DNA from: Pseudomonas kribbensis
Lineage (GTDB): Bacteria; Pseudomonadota; Gammaproteobacteria; Pseudomonadales; Pseudomonadaceae
NCBI RefSeq assembly: GCF_003352185.1
Contig: NZ_CP029608.1
Coordinates: 2,976,001-3,040,000, forward strand
Direction of reading: 5' to 3'
DNA: 64,000 nt
Shown piece by piece: positions 35,784-43,280 of the stretch; within the stretch, counting starts at the first letter, position 1; the number at the start of each line of letters is the position of its first letter. The notes beneath the pieces were generated by a model. That model worked only from the letters and a program-made list of their open reading frames with translations. It was not told where the DNA came from and ran no database searches. The position numbers and the translations under genes were made by a program.

Positions 35784-36887
35784 TCATGCGGGTGAGCGGG
35801 CGTAGAGCACCACCGCAGCCCGCAACTTGCCACGTCCAAACCGGCACATCTTCTCGAACTCCCCATGGCTGACCGGCACATGCTGGCAATCCATGGGCTG
35901 GCGATGCTGGCTGTGATCGACATCCGGGTCGTGCAGGTAAACGAAGTCTTCATCGCAATCGGTGACGATCACCCAGTGCGGGGATTTGGAGTGGGTCAGA
36001 CGATAGCTGCTGATCAGCACTAAAGGTTGCCCGCCAGCGTTTAGCAGGCGGGGCAAATCCAGTGTCGTGCCGATGATTTGATCAACGGCTGTGTCGTTCA
36101 GCTGTGCCATGAACTCGTCGTGCACCAGGCGCATGACGTCTTTTTTATGCGCGTCGCGCACGCCGTCGAGAAACAGCGGCCCGGTCATGCTCAGTTGCAA
36201 GCGCACGCGAAACCCCCGGCGCCATGCGGCCAACGCCAGGCCTTGAGGGCTGCAACCGCCATGACCGGCGGTCATGAACACGGTGGTCGCTTCGCGCCAG
36301 AGCTGAAGTTCTTCGCGACGCTCCAGCGGTCGTTCAGCCTGCAAGGCGCCCATGGCCATCAACAGGCACGCCGGCCCGCAGGTGAAATCGGTGGTCTGCC
36401 GGTAATAGGGCACCTTGATGCTGCGCGAATCGTGATGTTGCAGGATGCGCTTTTCCAGGCGCAAAGCGTCCGCATGGTCTTCGTAGTAGTCGTGAAGCAG
36501 CGCAAAGCGCCGGTAGCCACTGCGTTCGTACAACGCGATGGCGGCCGGATTGTCAGTACGCACCTCCAGCCGCAGGTAAGCGCAGTCGTGCTCAAGGGCG
36601 CAGGCTTCGATGCGCTGCAGCAACTGTTTGCCCAAGCCACCACCCCGGGCTTCGGGGGAAATAGCGATGGAATACAATCGCGCAAGCGACGTGCCGCTAT
36701 GGAACAGCACCAGCGCATAACCCAACAGCTGCCCCTCGCGCTCGGCCACCAGCAACTGGCCGTGGGCCCGGGTAATCATCCATTGAAAGCTGCGGCGGGT
36801 AAGCCGGTCCGTGGTGAAACAGTGCATTTCCAGCGCCAGCAGGGCCGCTAAATCATCAACAGTCGCCAAGCGAAAAACAGTGTTCAT
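35784..36887 (-). CDS. GNAT acetyltransferase - C39-like peptidase fusion
   Basis: A 367-residue cytoplasmic fusion. Residues 1-150 are a GNAT domain with the acetyl-CoA loop RGGGLGKQLL at 81-90 and the strand YLRLEVRTDNPAAIALYERSGY. Residues 155-367 are a papain-like C39 domain: catalytic Cys170 in TTDFTCGPAC, His304 in KSPHWVIVTD and Asp320 in YLHDPDVDHS. No signal peptide is present. It is divergent from the RimK-like gene across a 92-base promoter region, and the pair belongs to a class described by comparative genomics as candidate peptide-ligating/modifying systems. Start 36887 begins at the GNAT strand MNTVFRLATV; the frame up to 36974 has no ribosome-binding site. Confidence 0.83.
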   Translation of the reverse strand: MNTVFRLATVDDLAALLALEMHCFTTDRLTRRSFQWMITRAHGQLLVAEREGQLLGYALVLFHSGTSLARLYSIAISPEARGGGLGKQLLQRIEACALEHDCAYLRLEVRTDNPAAIALYERSGYRRFALLHDYYEDHADALRLEKRILQHHDSRSIKVPYYRQTTDFTCGPACLLMAMGALQAERPLERREELQLWREATTVFMTAGHGGCSPQGLALAAWRRGFRVRLQLSMTGPLFLDGVRDAHKKDVMRLVHDEFMAQLNDTAVDQIIGTTLDLPRLLNAGGQPLVLISSYRLTHSKSPHWVIVTDCDEDFVYLHDPDVDHSQHRQPMDCQHVPVSHGEFEKMCRFGRGKLRAAVVLYARSPA

Positions 36888-36979
36888 ATGACCGCCGTAA
36901 AAGTTGCGTAACGAAACGGGACTTTCGAAAAAGTTCGTGCTTAATAGAAAAGGTCTTGTTCTCCAACGGATCAATTTCT

Positions 36980-38554
36980 ATGTCAGCGGTACAGGGTCAT
37001 TGGCGCGAAGTATCCAGTCAAAGTTTGCCACCGGCAACTTATTTAAAACCGCAAATCAGAACTTCCAGTCAAGTGTTGATCATCGTCGAACGCAAGGAAG
37101 ACTGGGCCTCCTATTTTCCCAGCGAAGACATCCTCACGGCTCAGGAATACCTCGAACAACCGCCCGACAGCGAGCCGGGAAAACGGGTGCAGGTGATCAA
37201 CCTGTGCCGCAGCTACAAGTATCTGGGGCACGGCTACTACTGCTCGTTGCTGGCGGAGGCCCGGGGGCACAAGGTGATTCCGTCGGTACGGACCATCAGT
37301 GAATTGACCCGTAAATCCCTTTACGGTCTGGCGCTGGATGACCTGGATAAAACCCTGGAAAAGGCCCTCAGTCATCATCTCTACAGCGATACCGAAGGTT
37401 TTACGCTGACACTTTATTTCGGCAGAACGCATATCGAACCGTTGCAGGATCTGGCCCGGCAATTGTTTGAAGTTTTTCCATGTCCGATTCTGTTAGTTGA
37501 ATTTCGTCGAACTAACGGTTGGCACATCGAAGGTATCAAGTCCGGTGCCCTGCACAAGTTGCGCGAGGATCAGGAAGATCAGTTCGCCAATGCCCTGGAC
37601 GGCTTCAGCCGCAAGGTCTGGCGTGTACCGCGTTCGCCGCAAGTGGCACGTTATGACCTGGCGATCCTGCACGATCCGCAGGAAGCGTTGCCGCCGTCGA
37701 ATGCCCGGGCGCTGGAGAATTTCGTGCGCGTCGGCAAGGGCATGGGCATCGATGTCGAACTGATCGAACGCAAGGACTACTCCCGGCTCGCCGAGTACGA
37801 TGGTCTGCTGATCCGCGAGACCACCAGCGTCGACAACCACACCTACCGCTTTGCCAAAAAAGCCGAAAGCGAAGGGCTGGTGGTGATGGACGACCCGACT
37901 TCGATCCTGCGTTGCACCAACAAGGTCTACCTCACGGACCTGCTCAACAGCCACCAACTGGGTATGCCGGCCACGGAAATTCTCTACAAGGAACGACCGG
38001 AAGACTTCGAACGGGTCGGCGAACGCCTGGGTTTCCCGTTGGTGCTGAAGATTCCCGATGGTTGCTTCTCTCGGGGGGTGATCAAGGTCGAGAGCCAGCA
38101 GGCTTTGCTGGAGGCCACTGCTGAACTGTTCGAACACTCGGTGCTGTTGCTGGCCCAGGAATTTTTCTACACCGAATACGACTGGCGCATTGGCGTGCTC
38201 AACCGCAAACCGATCTTTGCCTGCCAGTACTTCATGTCCAAGGGGCATTGGCAGATCTACAATCACAAGGCCAAAGGCCTGGATGTCAACGGCGAATGCC
38301 GCACGCTGGCGATCCACGAAGCGCCGCGTGCGGTGGTGGAACTGGCGGTAAAAACCGCCAACCTGATCGGCGACGGCTTATACGGCGTCGACCTGAAACA
38401 GGCCGGTGACAAAGTGGTGGTCATCGAAGTTAACGACAACCCGAACCTCGACGCCGGCATCGAAGACGCTTACCTGCAAGACGATCTGTATTCGCTGGTG
38501 CTGGAAGAGTTCGTGAGGCGCCTGGAACTCAAACGTCGCGGCCAGGCCTGGTGA
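36980..38554 (+). CDS. RimK-family ATP-grasp protein with N-terminal RLAN-type domain
   Basis: A 524-residue protein. Residues about 30-190 (VLIIVERKEDWASYFPSED to LVEFRRTNGW) form the RimK-like ATP-grasp N-terminal (RLAN) domain; residues about 310-500 form the ATP-grasp ligase with FPLVLKIPDGCFSRGV, GDGLYGVDLKQ and the metal-binding VVVIEVNDNPNLDAGIED. Such ligases join an amino acid or peptide to a carboxylate using ATP; the substrate is unknown. It is divergent from the GNAT-C39 gene and followed after seven bases by a CorA-type transporter gene on the same strand. It is distinct from ribosomal RimK, which lacks this N-terminal domain. Confidence 0.85.
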   Translation: MSAVQGHWREVSSQSLPPATYLKPQIRTSSQVLIIVERKEDWASYFPSEDILTAQEYLEQPPDSEPGKRVQVINLCRSYKYLGHGYYCSLLAEARGHKVIPSVRTISELTRKSLYGLALDDLDKTLEKALSHHLYSDTEGFTLTLYFGRTHIEPLQDLARQLFEVFPCPILLVEFRRTNGWHIEGIKSGALHKLREDQEDQFANALDGFSRKVWRVPRSPQVARYDLAILHDPQEALPPSNARALENFVRVGKGMGIDVELIERKDYSRLAEYDGLLIRETTSVDNHTYRFAKKAESEGLVVMDDPTSILRCTNKVYLTDLLNSHQLGMPATEILYKERPEDFERVGERLGFPLVLKIPDGCFSRGVIKVESQQALLEATAELFEHSVLLLAQEFFYTEYDWRIGVLNRKPIFACQYFMSKGHWQIYNHKAKGLDVNGECRTLAIHEAPRAVVELAVKTANLIGDGLYGVDLKQAGDKVVVIEVNDNPNLDAGIEDAYLQDDLYSLVLEEFVRRLELKRRGQAW

Positions 38555-38561
38555 CCGCTCG

Positions 38562-39485
38562 ATGATCAACAGCTTTGCACTGAGCCACGGCGCCTTGCAG
38601 CGGGTCGAACGGCTGGACGCCGAGGTGATGCTGTTCAGCGACCCCGACGCGGCTGAACGCGACCTGCTCCACAGTCACTTCAAACTGGATGAGCATGCTC
38701 TGGCCTCTGCGCTGGACCCGGACGAGGTGTCGCGGATTGAATTCCATCCAGATCATCTGTTTCTGATCTGGAAACGCCCCGAGAACTACTCCGGCGGCGG
38801 CAGCCTGGCGTTCGAGGTGTCGTCCTGCGGTTTGCTGTTCTCGCCGGGCCAGTTGCTGGTGATCGCCACCGACGACACGCCTCTGCACGGTCTCGGAACG
38901 GGCCGGCCACTCAATGCGCCGCTGGATGTGTTGCTGGACCTGCTGTTCAACAACATCCATCACTACCTCGGGCACCTGAAGGTGATCAAACTGGTTGCCC
39001 GGGAGTTACAGCAGAAATTCAACGCCTCGATGCAGAACCAGCACTTGGTGCAGATGTTCAACCTCAGCGAAAGCCTGATCTATTACATCAACGCGCTGCA
39101 CAGCAACGGCGCGGTACTGACGCGGCTGCGCAATCACGCAGAGAAACAGCATTTCGGCAGCGAAGCCATTGGCCTGATCGACGACCTGATCATCGAAAAC
39201 AACCAGTGCTACAAGCAGGCGGAAATCTATTCGACGGTGTTCTCCGGGCTGATCGACGCCCGGGGCAACCTGATGAACAACAGCATGAACAACCTGCTGC
39301 GCAAGCTGACGCTGATCAACGTGGTGTTTCTGCCGCTCAACCTGATTGCCAGCATTGGCGGCATGTCGGAATTCAGCATGATGACCGCCGGGACGCCGTG
39401 GTGGGTGTCGTACCCGTTGTTCCTCGCGGCGATGCTGTTGGGGGCGGGCGGGATGTTGTTCGGGCTCAGGCGTCTGGCGAAATGA
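38562..39485 (+). CDS. CorA-family divalent cation transporter
   Basis: A 307-residue protein with a soluble N-terminal domain (about 1-240) and two C-terminal membrane helices, LTLINVVFLPLNLIASIGGM and WWVSYPLFLAAMLLGAGGML. The usual CorA pore signature GMN is replaced by GMSEFSM at the first helix end. CorA and ZntB homologues move Mg2+, Co2+ or Zn2+; the changed signature makes the substrate uncertain. It begins seven bases after the RimK-like gene, so it is likely in that operon. Its last 20 bases overlap a convergent gene. Confidence 0.8.
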   Translation: MINSFALSHGALQRVERLDAEVMLFSDPDAAERDLLHSHFKLDEHALASALDPDEVSRIEFHPDHLFLIWKRPENYSGGGSLAFEVSSCGLLFSPGQLLVIATDDTPLHGLGTGRPLNAPLDVLLDLLFNNIHHYLGHLKVIKLVARELQQKFNASMQNQHLVQMFNLSESLIYYINALHSNGAVLTRLRNHAEKQHFGSEAIGLIDDLIIENNQCYKQAEIYSTVFSGLIDARGNLMNNSMNNLLRKLTLINVVFLPLNLIASIGGMSEFSMMTAGTPWWVSYPLFLAAMLLGAGGMLFGLRRLAK

Positions 39486-39804
39486 CGACGGCCGGGCGTT
39501 TGCGATCCTGCAGGCCTCGTACCACCAGGTACAACAGCGGCCCGACCGAAACAAACACCGCCGTCAGCAACAGATACGGCACCACCGACCAACCCGACTG
39601 CCCGCGCTTGCGCGCATCCTTGTACATCCAGATGCCGGCCAGGGTCGCCAGCAGATAAAGATCGATCACCACCTGTGCGGTGTCTGGCCGCGACATCAGG
39701 CTGATACCGAAGTCGATCAGCGATTGTTCGGCTTGCAGCATCACACTAACGGTGTAGCCACTGAAGGCGATCAAAGCGGTGAGGGGCAGGGCGATGGACA
39801 TCAT
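39466..39804 (-). CDS. small membrane protein of unknown function
   Basis: A 112-residue protein with three probable membrane segments (IALPLTALIAFSGYTVSVML, DLYLLATLAGIWMY and VVPYLLLTAVFVSVGPLLYLV) and a cytoplasmic KDARKRGQSGW loop. AAGGAACGC precedes the start, where two ATG codons occur in a row. Its 3' end overlaps the CorA-type gene by 20 bases on the other strand. The family is not recognised; it resembles a group of small conserved Pseudomonas membrane proteins. Confidence 0.55.
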   Translation of the reverse strand: MMSIALPLTALIAFSGYTVSVMLQAEQSLIDFGISLMSRPDTAQVVIDLYLLATLAGIWMYKDARKRGQSGWSVVPYLLLTAVFVSVGPLLYLVVRGLQDRKRPAVVISPDA

Positions 39805-39866
39805 GCGTTCCTTCCTTGGTCAGATGAGCGAAAGGCCAGCCTACAGACCCGCCGCGAAAATCGCCA

Positions 39867-39894
39867 TTGACTTGCCAGCAACGCCCGAGCTAAT
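39867..39894 (+). promoter_or_regulatory. predicted promoter of the threonine dehydratase leader
   Basis: TTGACT at 39867-39872, a 16-base spacer and GCTAAT at 39889-39894 (five and four of six consensus matches). The transcription start would be near 39901, only a few bases before the leader ATG. Confidence 0.4.
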
Positions 39895-39903
39895 TTCGGG
39901 GCC

Positions 39904-39969
39904 ATGACTTCCACCGTATTGCGCTGCCAGCCAAGCATTATTACCGCCATTCCTCATTTGGCGGGCTAG
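39904..39969 (+). CDS. putative leader peptide of the threonine dehydratase gene
   Basis: A 21-codon frame, ATG at 39904 and TAG at 39967. It contains Thr at 2, 4 and 14, Val at 5, Leu at 6 and 19, and Ile at 12, 13 and 16 (SIITAIPH). Tandem Ile codons lie just before an RNA segment that can form alternative hairpins. This is the standard layout of attenuation leaders for branched-chain amino acid genes: stalling at Ile would prevent the terminator at 39988-40011. There is no strong ribosome-binding site and the predicted transcript start is close to the ATG, so leaderless or weak initiation is possible. It is too short for similarity evidence. Confidence 0.6.
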   Translation: MTSTVLRCQPSIITAIPHLAG

Positions 39970-39987
39970 CTCACGACTGCAGCACCC

Positions 39988-40011
39988 AACCCGCCCTAGA
40001 GGCGGGTTTTT
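39988..40011 (+). terminator. attenuator hairpin upstream of the threonine dehydratase gene
   Basis: Stem AACCCGCC / GGCGGGTT with a five-base loop, then a short T-run. The CCCGCC arm can also pair with GGCGGG at 39960-39965, near the leader stop codon, giving an alternative antiterminator. Only one of the two can form at a time. Confidence 0.7.
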
Positions 40012-40055
40012 ACTTTCTGTCTCCGGGGTTCTGAATAAAAAGTCAGGAGACGACC

Positions 40056-41066
40056 ATGCGCCACAGCCCCGACCAGCAAGCCTTGCTTGAGCAATACGTG
40101 AAAAAGATCCTAGCCGCGCCGGTGTATGAACTGGCGGTGCGCACGCCGCTGCAATCTGCGCCGGCTCTTTCCGAAGCGCTGGGCAACCGGATCCTGCTCA
40201 AGCGCGAAGACCTGCAACCGACGTTCTCCTTCAAGATTCGCGGTGCCTACAACAAACTGGTGCAACTGAGCGATGAGCAGAAGGCCCGTGGCGTGATCAC
40301 TGCATCGGCAGGCAATCATGCTCAAGGTGTTGCGCTGGCGGCCCGTGAGCTGGGGATTGCGGCGACGATCGTGATGCCGGCGACCACGCCTGAGTTGAAA
40401 GTACTGGGTGTCAGCAGTCGGGGAGCGGAAGCGCTGCTGCATGGCGAAAGCTTTCCGTTCGCGCTGGCCCACGCGCTGCAACTAGCCGAGCAGACGGGAA
40501 GAACGTTTGTCTCGCCGTTCGACGACCCCGATGTAATCGCCGGCCAGGGCACGGTTGCAATGGAAATCCTGCGCGAGCATCAGGGCGCGCTGGACGCGAT
40601 CTTCGTTCCGGTGGGCGGTGGTGGTTTGATAGCCGGTATCGCGGCGTATGTGAAATACCTGCGGCCGGAGGTGCGGATCATCGGCGTAGAGTCGGAGCAC
40701 TCGGCCTGTCTGAAGGCTGCTTTGCAGGCGGAAGCGCGAGTGGTGCTGCCCAGCGTCGGCACCTTCGCCGATGGCGTGGCAGTGGCGCAGATCGGTGCCT
40801 ATGGCTATGAGGTTTGCCGCTTCTGCGTGGATGAAGTGATCACCGTCAGCAACGACGAGCTTTGCGCGGCGATCAAGAACATCTACGACGATACCCGCTC
40901 GATCACCGAGCCTTCCGGCGCGTTGGCGGTTGCGGGCATCAAAAGGTACGTGGCGCAGACCGGCGCACGGAATCAGACGCTGATCGCCATCGATTCCGGC
41001 GCCAATATCAACTTTGACAGCTTGCGCCACGTCGCCGAGCGCGCTGCCGCCGGCGACGTGGCCTAA
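40056..41066 (+). CDS. ilvA: threonine dehydratase, catalytic-domain form
   Basis: A 336-residue PLP enzyme that deaminates threonine to 2-oxobutyrate, the first step in isoleucine synthesis. PLP-binding Lys is in FSFKIRGAYNKL, followed by ASAGNHAQGVALAA, VPVGGGGLIAG and the C-terminal SGANINFD. It is much shorter than biosynthetic IlvA (about 500 residues), since the C-terminal ACT-like regulatory domains are absent. Hence allosteric feedback by isoleucine is unlikely, and control may rest on the leader peptide and attenuator upstream. CAGGAG precedes the ATG. A serine/threonine ammonia-lyase of catabolic type cannot be excluded. Confidence 0.85.
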   Translation: MRHSPDQQALLEQYVKKILAAPVYELAVRTPLQSAPALSEALGNRILLKREDLQPTFSFKIRGAYNKLVQLSDEQKARGVITASAGNHAQGVALAARELGIAATIVMPATTPELKVLGVSSRGAEALLHGESFPFALAHALQLAEQTGRTFVSPFDDPDVIAGQGTVAMEILREHQGALDAIFVPVGGGGLIAGIAAYVKYLRPEVRIIGVESEHSACLKAALQAEARVVLPSVGTFADGVAVAQIGAYGYEVCRFCVDEVITVSNDELCAAIKNIYDDTRSITEPSGALAVAGIKRYVAQTGARNQTLIAIDSGANINFDSLRHVAERAAAGDVA

Positions 41067-41072
41067 GGATGT

Positions 41073-41378
41073 TCAGGGCAGCAGCGGGCGCAGGAAGCTG
41101 CGCTCGTAGCTGATGATGAACTTCTTCTCCATCAGGTCCGCCACTAACGCAGTGCTTTCCGGGTCGGTCAGTGCAATGTGGCGATAGCTTTCGTAATCCG
41201 CCAGCGACGGAAAGCTGAACAGGCAGTAAGCGATGTTGCTCGCGCCTTCCGAGGGCAGAAAATAGCCGTGATGCGTCCCGCCCAGGCGTTCGACGATGCC
41301 TAGCCACGTCTTGGCATAGGCTTCGAAGGCGTCGAGCTGATAGGGATCAATCACGTATCTGACGTGGCAGGTAATCAA
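41073..41378 (-). CDS. NIPSNAP family protein
   Basis: A 101-residue protein with the NIPSNAP dimeric alpha/beta barrel pattern: ITCHVRYVIDPYQLDAFEAYAKTW, then HHGYFLPSEG, NIAYCLFSFPSLADYESYR and the C-terminal LRPLLP. It has no signal peptide; function is unknown, with relatives linked to stress or small-molecule binding. The start is TTG at 41378, with AAGGAG eight bases upstream. It converges on the threonine dehydratase gene after six bases, and precedes no related gene. Confidence 0.75.
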   Translation of the reverse strand: MITCHVRYVIDPYQLDAFEAYAKTWLGIVERLGGTHHGYFLPSEGASNIAYCLFSFPSLADYESYRHIALTDPESTALVADLMEKKFIISYERSFLRPLLP

Positions 41379-41398
41379 TGCCGCTGCTCCTTGGCGAG

Positions 41399-41884
41399 TT
41401 ACTCGGGAATGGCAGTGCCGACCTTGTCCGAAGCCGACCAGATGCGATAGCGCACTTCGACATCCGACGGTGCGTAAACCACGATCGGCAGTTTGCTGTT
41501 GTAGCGCACGGTGAAGCCGTCACCGATCACCGGGACGAAGGCGCGTTTTTTCTGGGTGCCGGGCGGGCAGGCCATCATCGTGCTCATCGGGCCGCTGACT
41601 TTCTCGAGGCGGTAGAACGGATAGCCCCAGCCTTCGAGGTTTTTCTCTTCGAGGGTGCCGCCCAGGCGCTGGCGGTTGCAGTCCACCTCAAGGGTCTTGC
41701 CGGCGAGGATCTCGACTTTGAAGTTGTCTTCCTGAGCCTGCTGCGGCAGATGAATGACCTGGCGGGTGAAGCCCGCTTCGGCCTTTGGATAAGGCGCGGT
41801 GTCTTCAAGTTTGGCGGCGTAGGTGAGGGTGGAGACGCTCGCGAGCATCAGCCCGGTCGTCGCGTAAACAGTGAAATTTCCCAT
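41399..41884 (-). CDS. eco: ecotin, periplasmic serine protease inhibitor
   Basis: A 161-residue exported protein with signal peptide [20 protein letters not shown]. It has [26 protein letters not shown], the reactive loop in [12 protein letters not shown] with Met as P1 residue, and a C-terminal [22 protein letters not shown]. The two Cys residues fit the single disulfide of ecotin. It blocks trypsin-, chymotrypsin- and elastase-like proteases and protects bacteria from host or protozoan enzymes. CAGGAGG lies before the start; the longer frame to 42076 is not needed. Confidence 0.93.
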   Translation of the reverse strand: MGNFTVYATTGLMLASVSTLTYAAKLEDTAPYPKAEAGFTRQVIHLPQQAQEDNFKVEILAGKTLEVDCNRQRLGGTLEEKNLEGWGYPFYRLEKVSGPMSTMMACPPGTQKKRAFVPVIGDGFTVRYNSKLPIVVYAPSDVEVRYRIWSASDKVGTAIPE

Positions 41885-42255
41885 TGAAGCCTCCTGGCGG
41901 GTGTACGTTGGTAGACGGGCATTCTTACTGTCATGGACGATGAATGCAAACCGCCAGCCGCATGCAAATTGCAGTGCCAGCACGATCGGATCTTGCATTT
42001 TGCAACTGGCCACTTGCCCGCGTTTTCGCCAAGTCATTGATTTGGCAGGAGGTGAAAGCAACCCGATAAAAGGCACGTTTTATGCGTTGATTTGGTGCGG
42101 CGCACCGAGTTTGTGCGCCTACACTCCAATGGGCATTTCGCAGTACAACCGCTTGCCATACCCAGGGATTCAGCGGGGATACACCCGCCGGGAACAGTGG
42201 CAACGGTCAATGTGAATACTTGATTGGCAGTCTCACAGTAAGGAGAGGGTTCGCC
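41885..42255. other. intergenic region between eco and the DUF1652 gene
   Basis: A 371-base region with divergent genes at either end. AGGCACGTTTTATGCG at 42071-42086 has GG and GC ten bases apart and matches the sigma-54 consensus at 9 of 12 positions. A 13-bp dyad, GGTGCG and CGCACC around one G, is at 42094-42106. No reading frame with a plausible start was found. Confidence 0.35.
42071..42086 (+). promoter_or_regulatory. possible sigma-54 promoter upstream of the DUF1652 gene
   Basis: AGGCACGTTTTATGCG: GG and GC doublets are spaced by ten bases, and 9 of 12 consensus positions match. The leader would be about 155 bases. Such matches also arise by chance, so this is weak. Confidence 0.3.
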
Positions 42256-42525
42256 ATGTTTCTGTCTGCCTTGGAACTACGCAATATCATTGAAAGCAGC
42301 TTTCTGCCGAAACGCTGTCAGTGCACGCTGTCCCCGGATCTGTCGATGACCGTCAAGGTTTATGGCGATCACCGTACCGATCAGGTCGATTTGCTGGTCA
42401 GTGGCATCGATGCCAGTCACCTGAACAGCTGTCGCGAAATCAACGGCCTGATCGCCGGGTTGCGCTCCAATCTCGCGCAACACACGGCAACCCATCATTC
42501 AGCGCCGCGATCCAAAGTCGTTTAA
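42256..42525 (+). CDS. DUF1652 domain protein
   Basis: An 89-residue cytoplasmic protein. The start MFLSALELRNIIESSFLPKR and the following CQCTLSPDLSMTVKVYG and DLLVSGIDASHLNSCREI are the conserved pattern of DUF1652 proteins, which are nearly confined to Pseudomonas. Function unknown. AAGGAGAGG is a strong ribosome-binding site ahead of ATG 42256. Its stop overlaps the convergent membrane protein gene by four bases. Confidence 0.8.
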   Translation: MFLSALELRNIIESSFLPKRCQCTLSPDLSMTVKVYGDHRTDQVDLLVSGIDASHLNSCREINGLIAGLRSNLAQHTATHHSAPRSKVV

Positions 42526-42920
42526 CCGACCGTTTCACCCAGTTCGACCGTCACGCGCCGGGCCTGCACGAAACCAAGGCCCAGCGCGAACTCGACCAGC
42601 ACCGCGAGCAGAATCCCGGGGCCGGCGTGGCCGTTGAGCCATTCAGCGAAACCCAGCACCGCCAGACCAAAACAGCCGACGATAAAGCCGTTGTTCATTG
42701 CATTGCGCGCGATCGACACCGGCGCGTTGCGCACCAGATAGAACATCACCCCCAACGCCGCGAACAGCACTGCCATGCGTCGTGCGACAAATCCTGCTGC
42801 CTCGGAGTATTCAATGCTCCAGATCGAAAGCAGTACTTGCGGCACAAGGCCCCAGGCCAGCGCCAACAGAAAACACAGGGAAAAGGTGATGGTCGACAAC
42901 GTGCGAAACGACAACTGCAT
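42522..42920 (-). CDS. small membrane protein of unknown function
   Basis: A 132-residue protein with four likely membrane helices (ITFSLCFLLALAWGLVPQVLL, VARRMAVLFAALGVMFYLVR, GFIVGCFGLAVLGFAEWLNG and ILLAVLVEFALGLGFV). No signature motif or charged catalytic site is seen. CAAGGATT lies before the ATG. It is convergent with the DUF1652 gene and overlaps its last codon. The family is not recognised; it resembles small conserved integral membrane proteins. Confidence 0.65.
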   Translation of the reverse strand: MQLSFRTLSTITFSLCFLLALAWGLVPQVLLSIWSIEYSEAAGFVARRMAVLFAALGVMFYLVRNAPVSIARNAMNNGFIVGCFGLAVLGFAEWLNGHAGPGILLAVLVEFALGLGFVQARRVTVELGETVG

Positions 42921-43010
42921 GGCGAATCCTTGCGGCAGTGAGGAGAGCCCCGAGGATAACCTTCGAGACCCTTGCCCGCCTACCGCAAAGCCGCAAATCA
43001 GAGCTTTCTG

Positions 43011-43280
43011 TCAGTTCTGGAAGTCGCAGGCGTCAGACATTTTCCGGTAAGTGATTTCCTCGGGTTTGCCTGACGTATCGATGTACTTCATGTCGGCATC
43101 AATGACTTTGCAGACCCTTGTTGGCTGCTCGGTCATTGAAACCACCTTCGCCACGTGCAGCGGCATGCCGTACTGGTAGGGCACGGCTTTGGAAGTGGTT
43201 GTGGTGTCATTGGCCTGGGCCAGCCCGGCAAATGCGGTGCAGGCGAGGGCGGTGGTGAGCAGGAACGGACGAATGTTCAT
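43011..43280 (-). CDS. DUF2790 exported protein
   Basis: An 89-residue exported protein with signal peptide MNIRPFLLTTALACTAFAGL ending in AQA. The mature part has YQYGMPLHVAKVVSMTEQPTRVCKVIDADMKYIDTSGKPEEITYRKMSDAC, the DUF2790 pattern of two conserved Cys, typical of small periplasmic Pseudomonas proteins. Members are often induced by metals or stress; no mechanism is known. ATG 43280 begins the signal peptide. Confidence 0.8.
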   Translation of the reverse strand: MNIRPFLLTTALACTAFAGLAQANDTTTTSKAVPYQYGMPLHVAKVVSMTEQPTRVCKVIDADMKYIDTSGKPEEITYRKMSDACDFQN

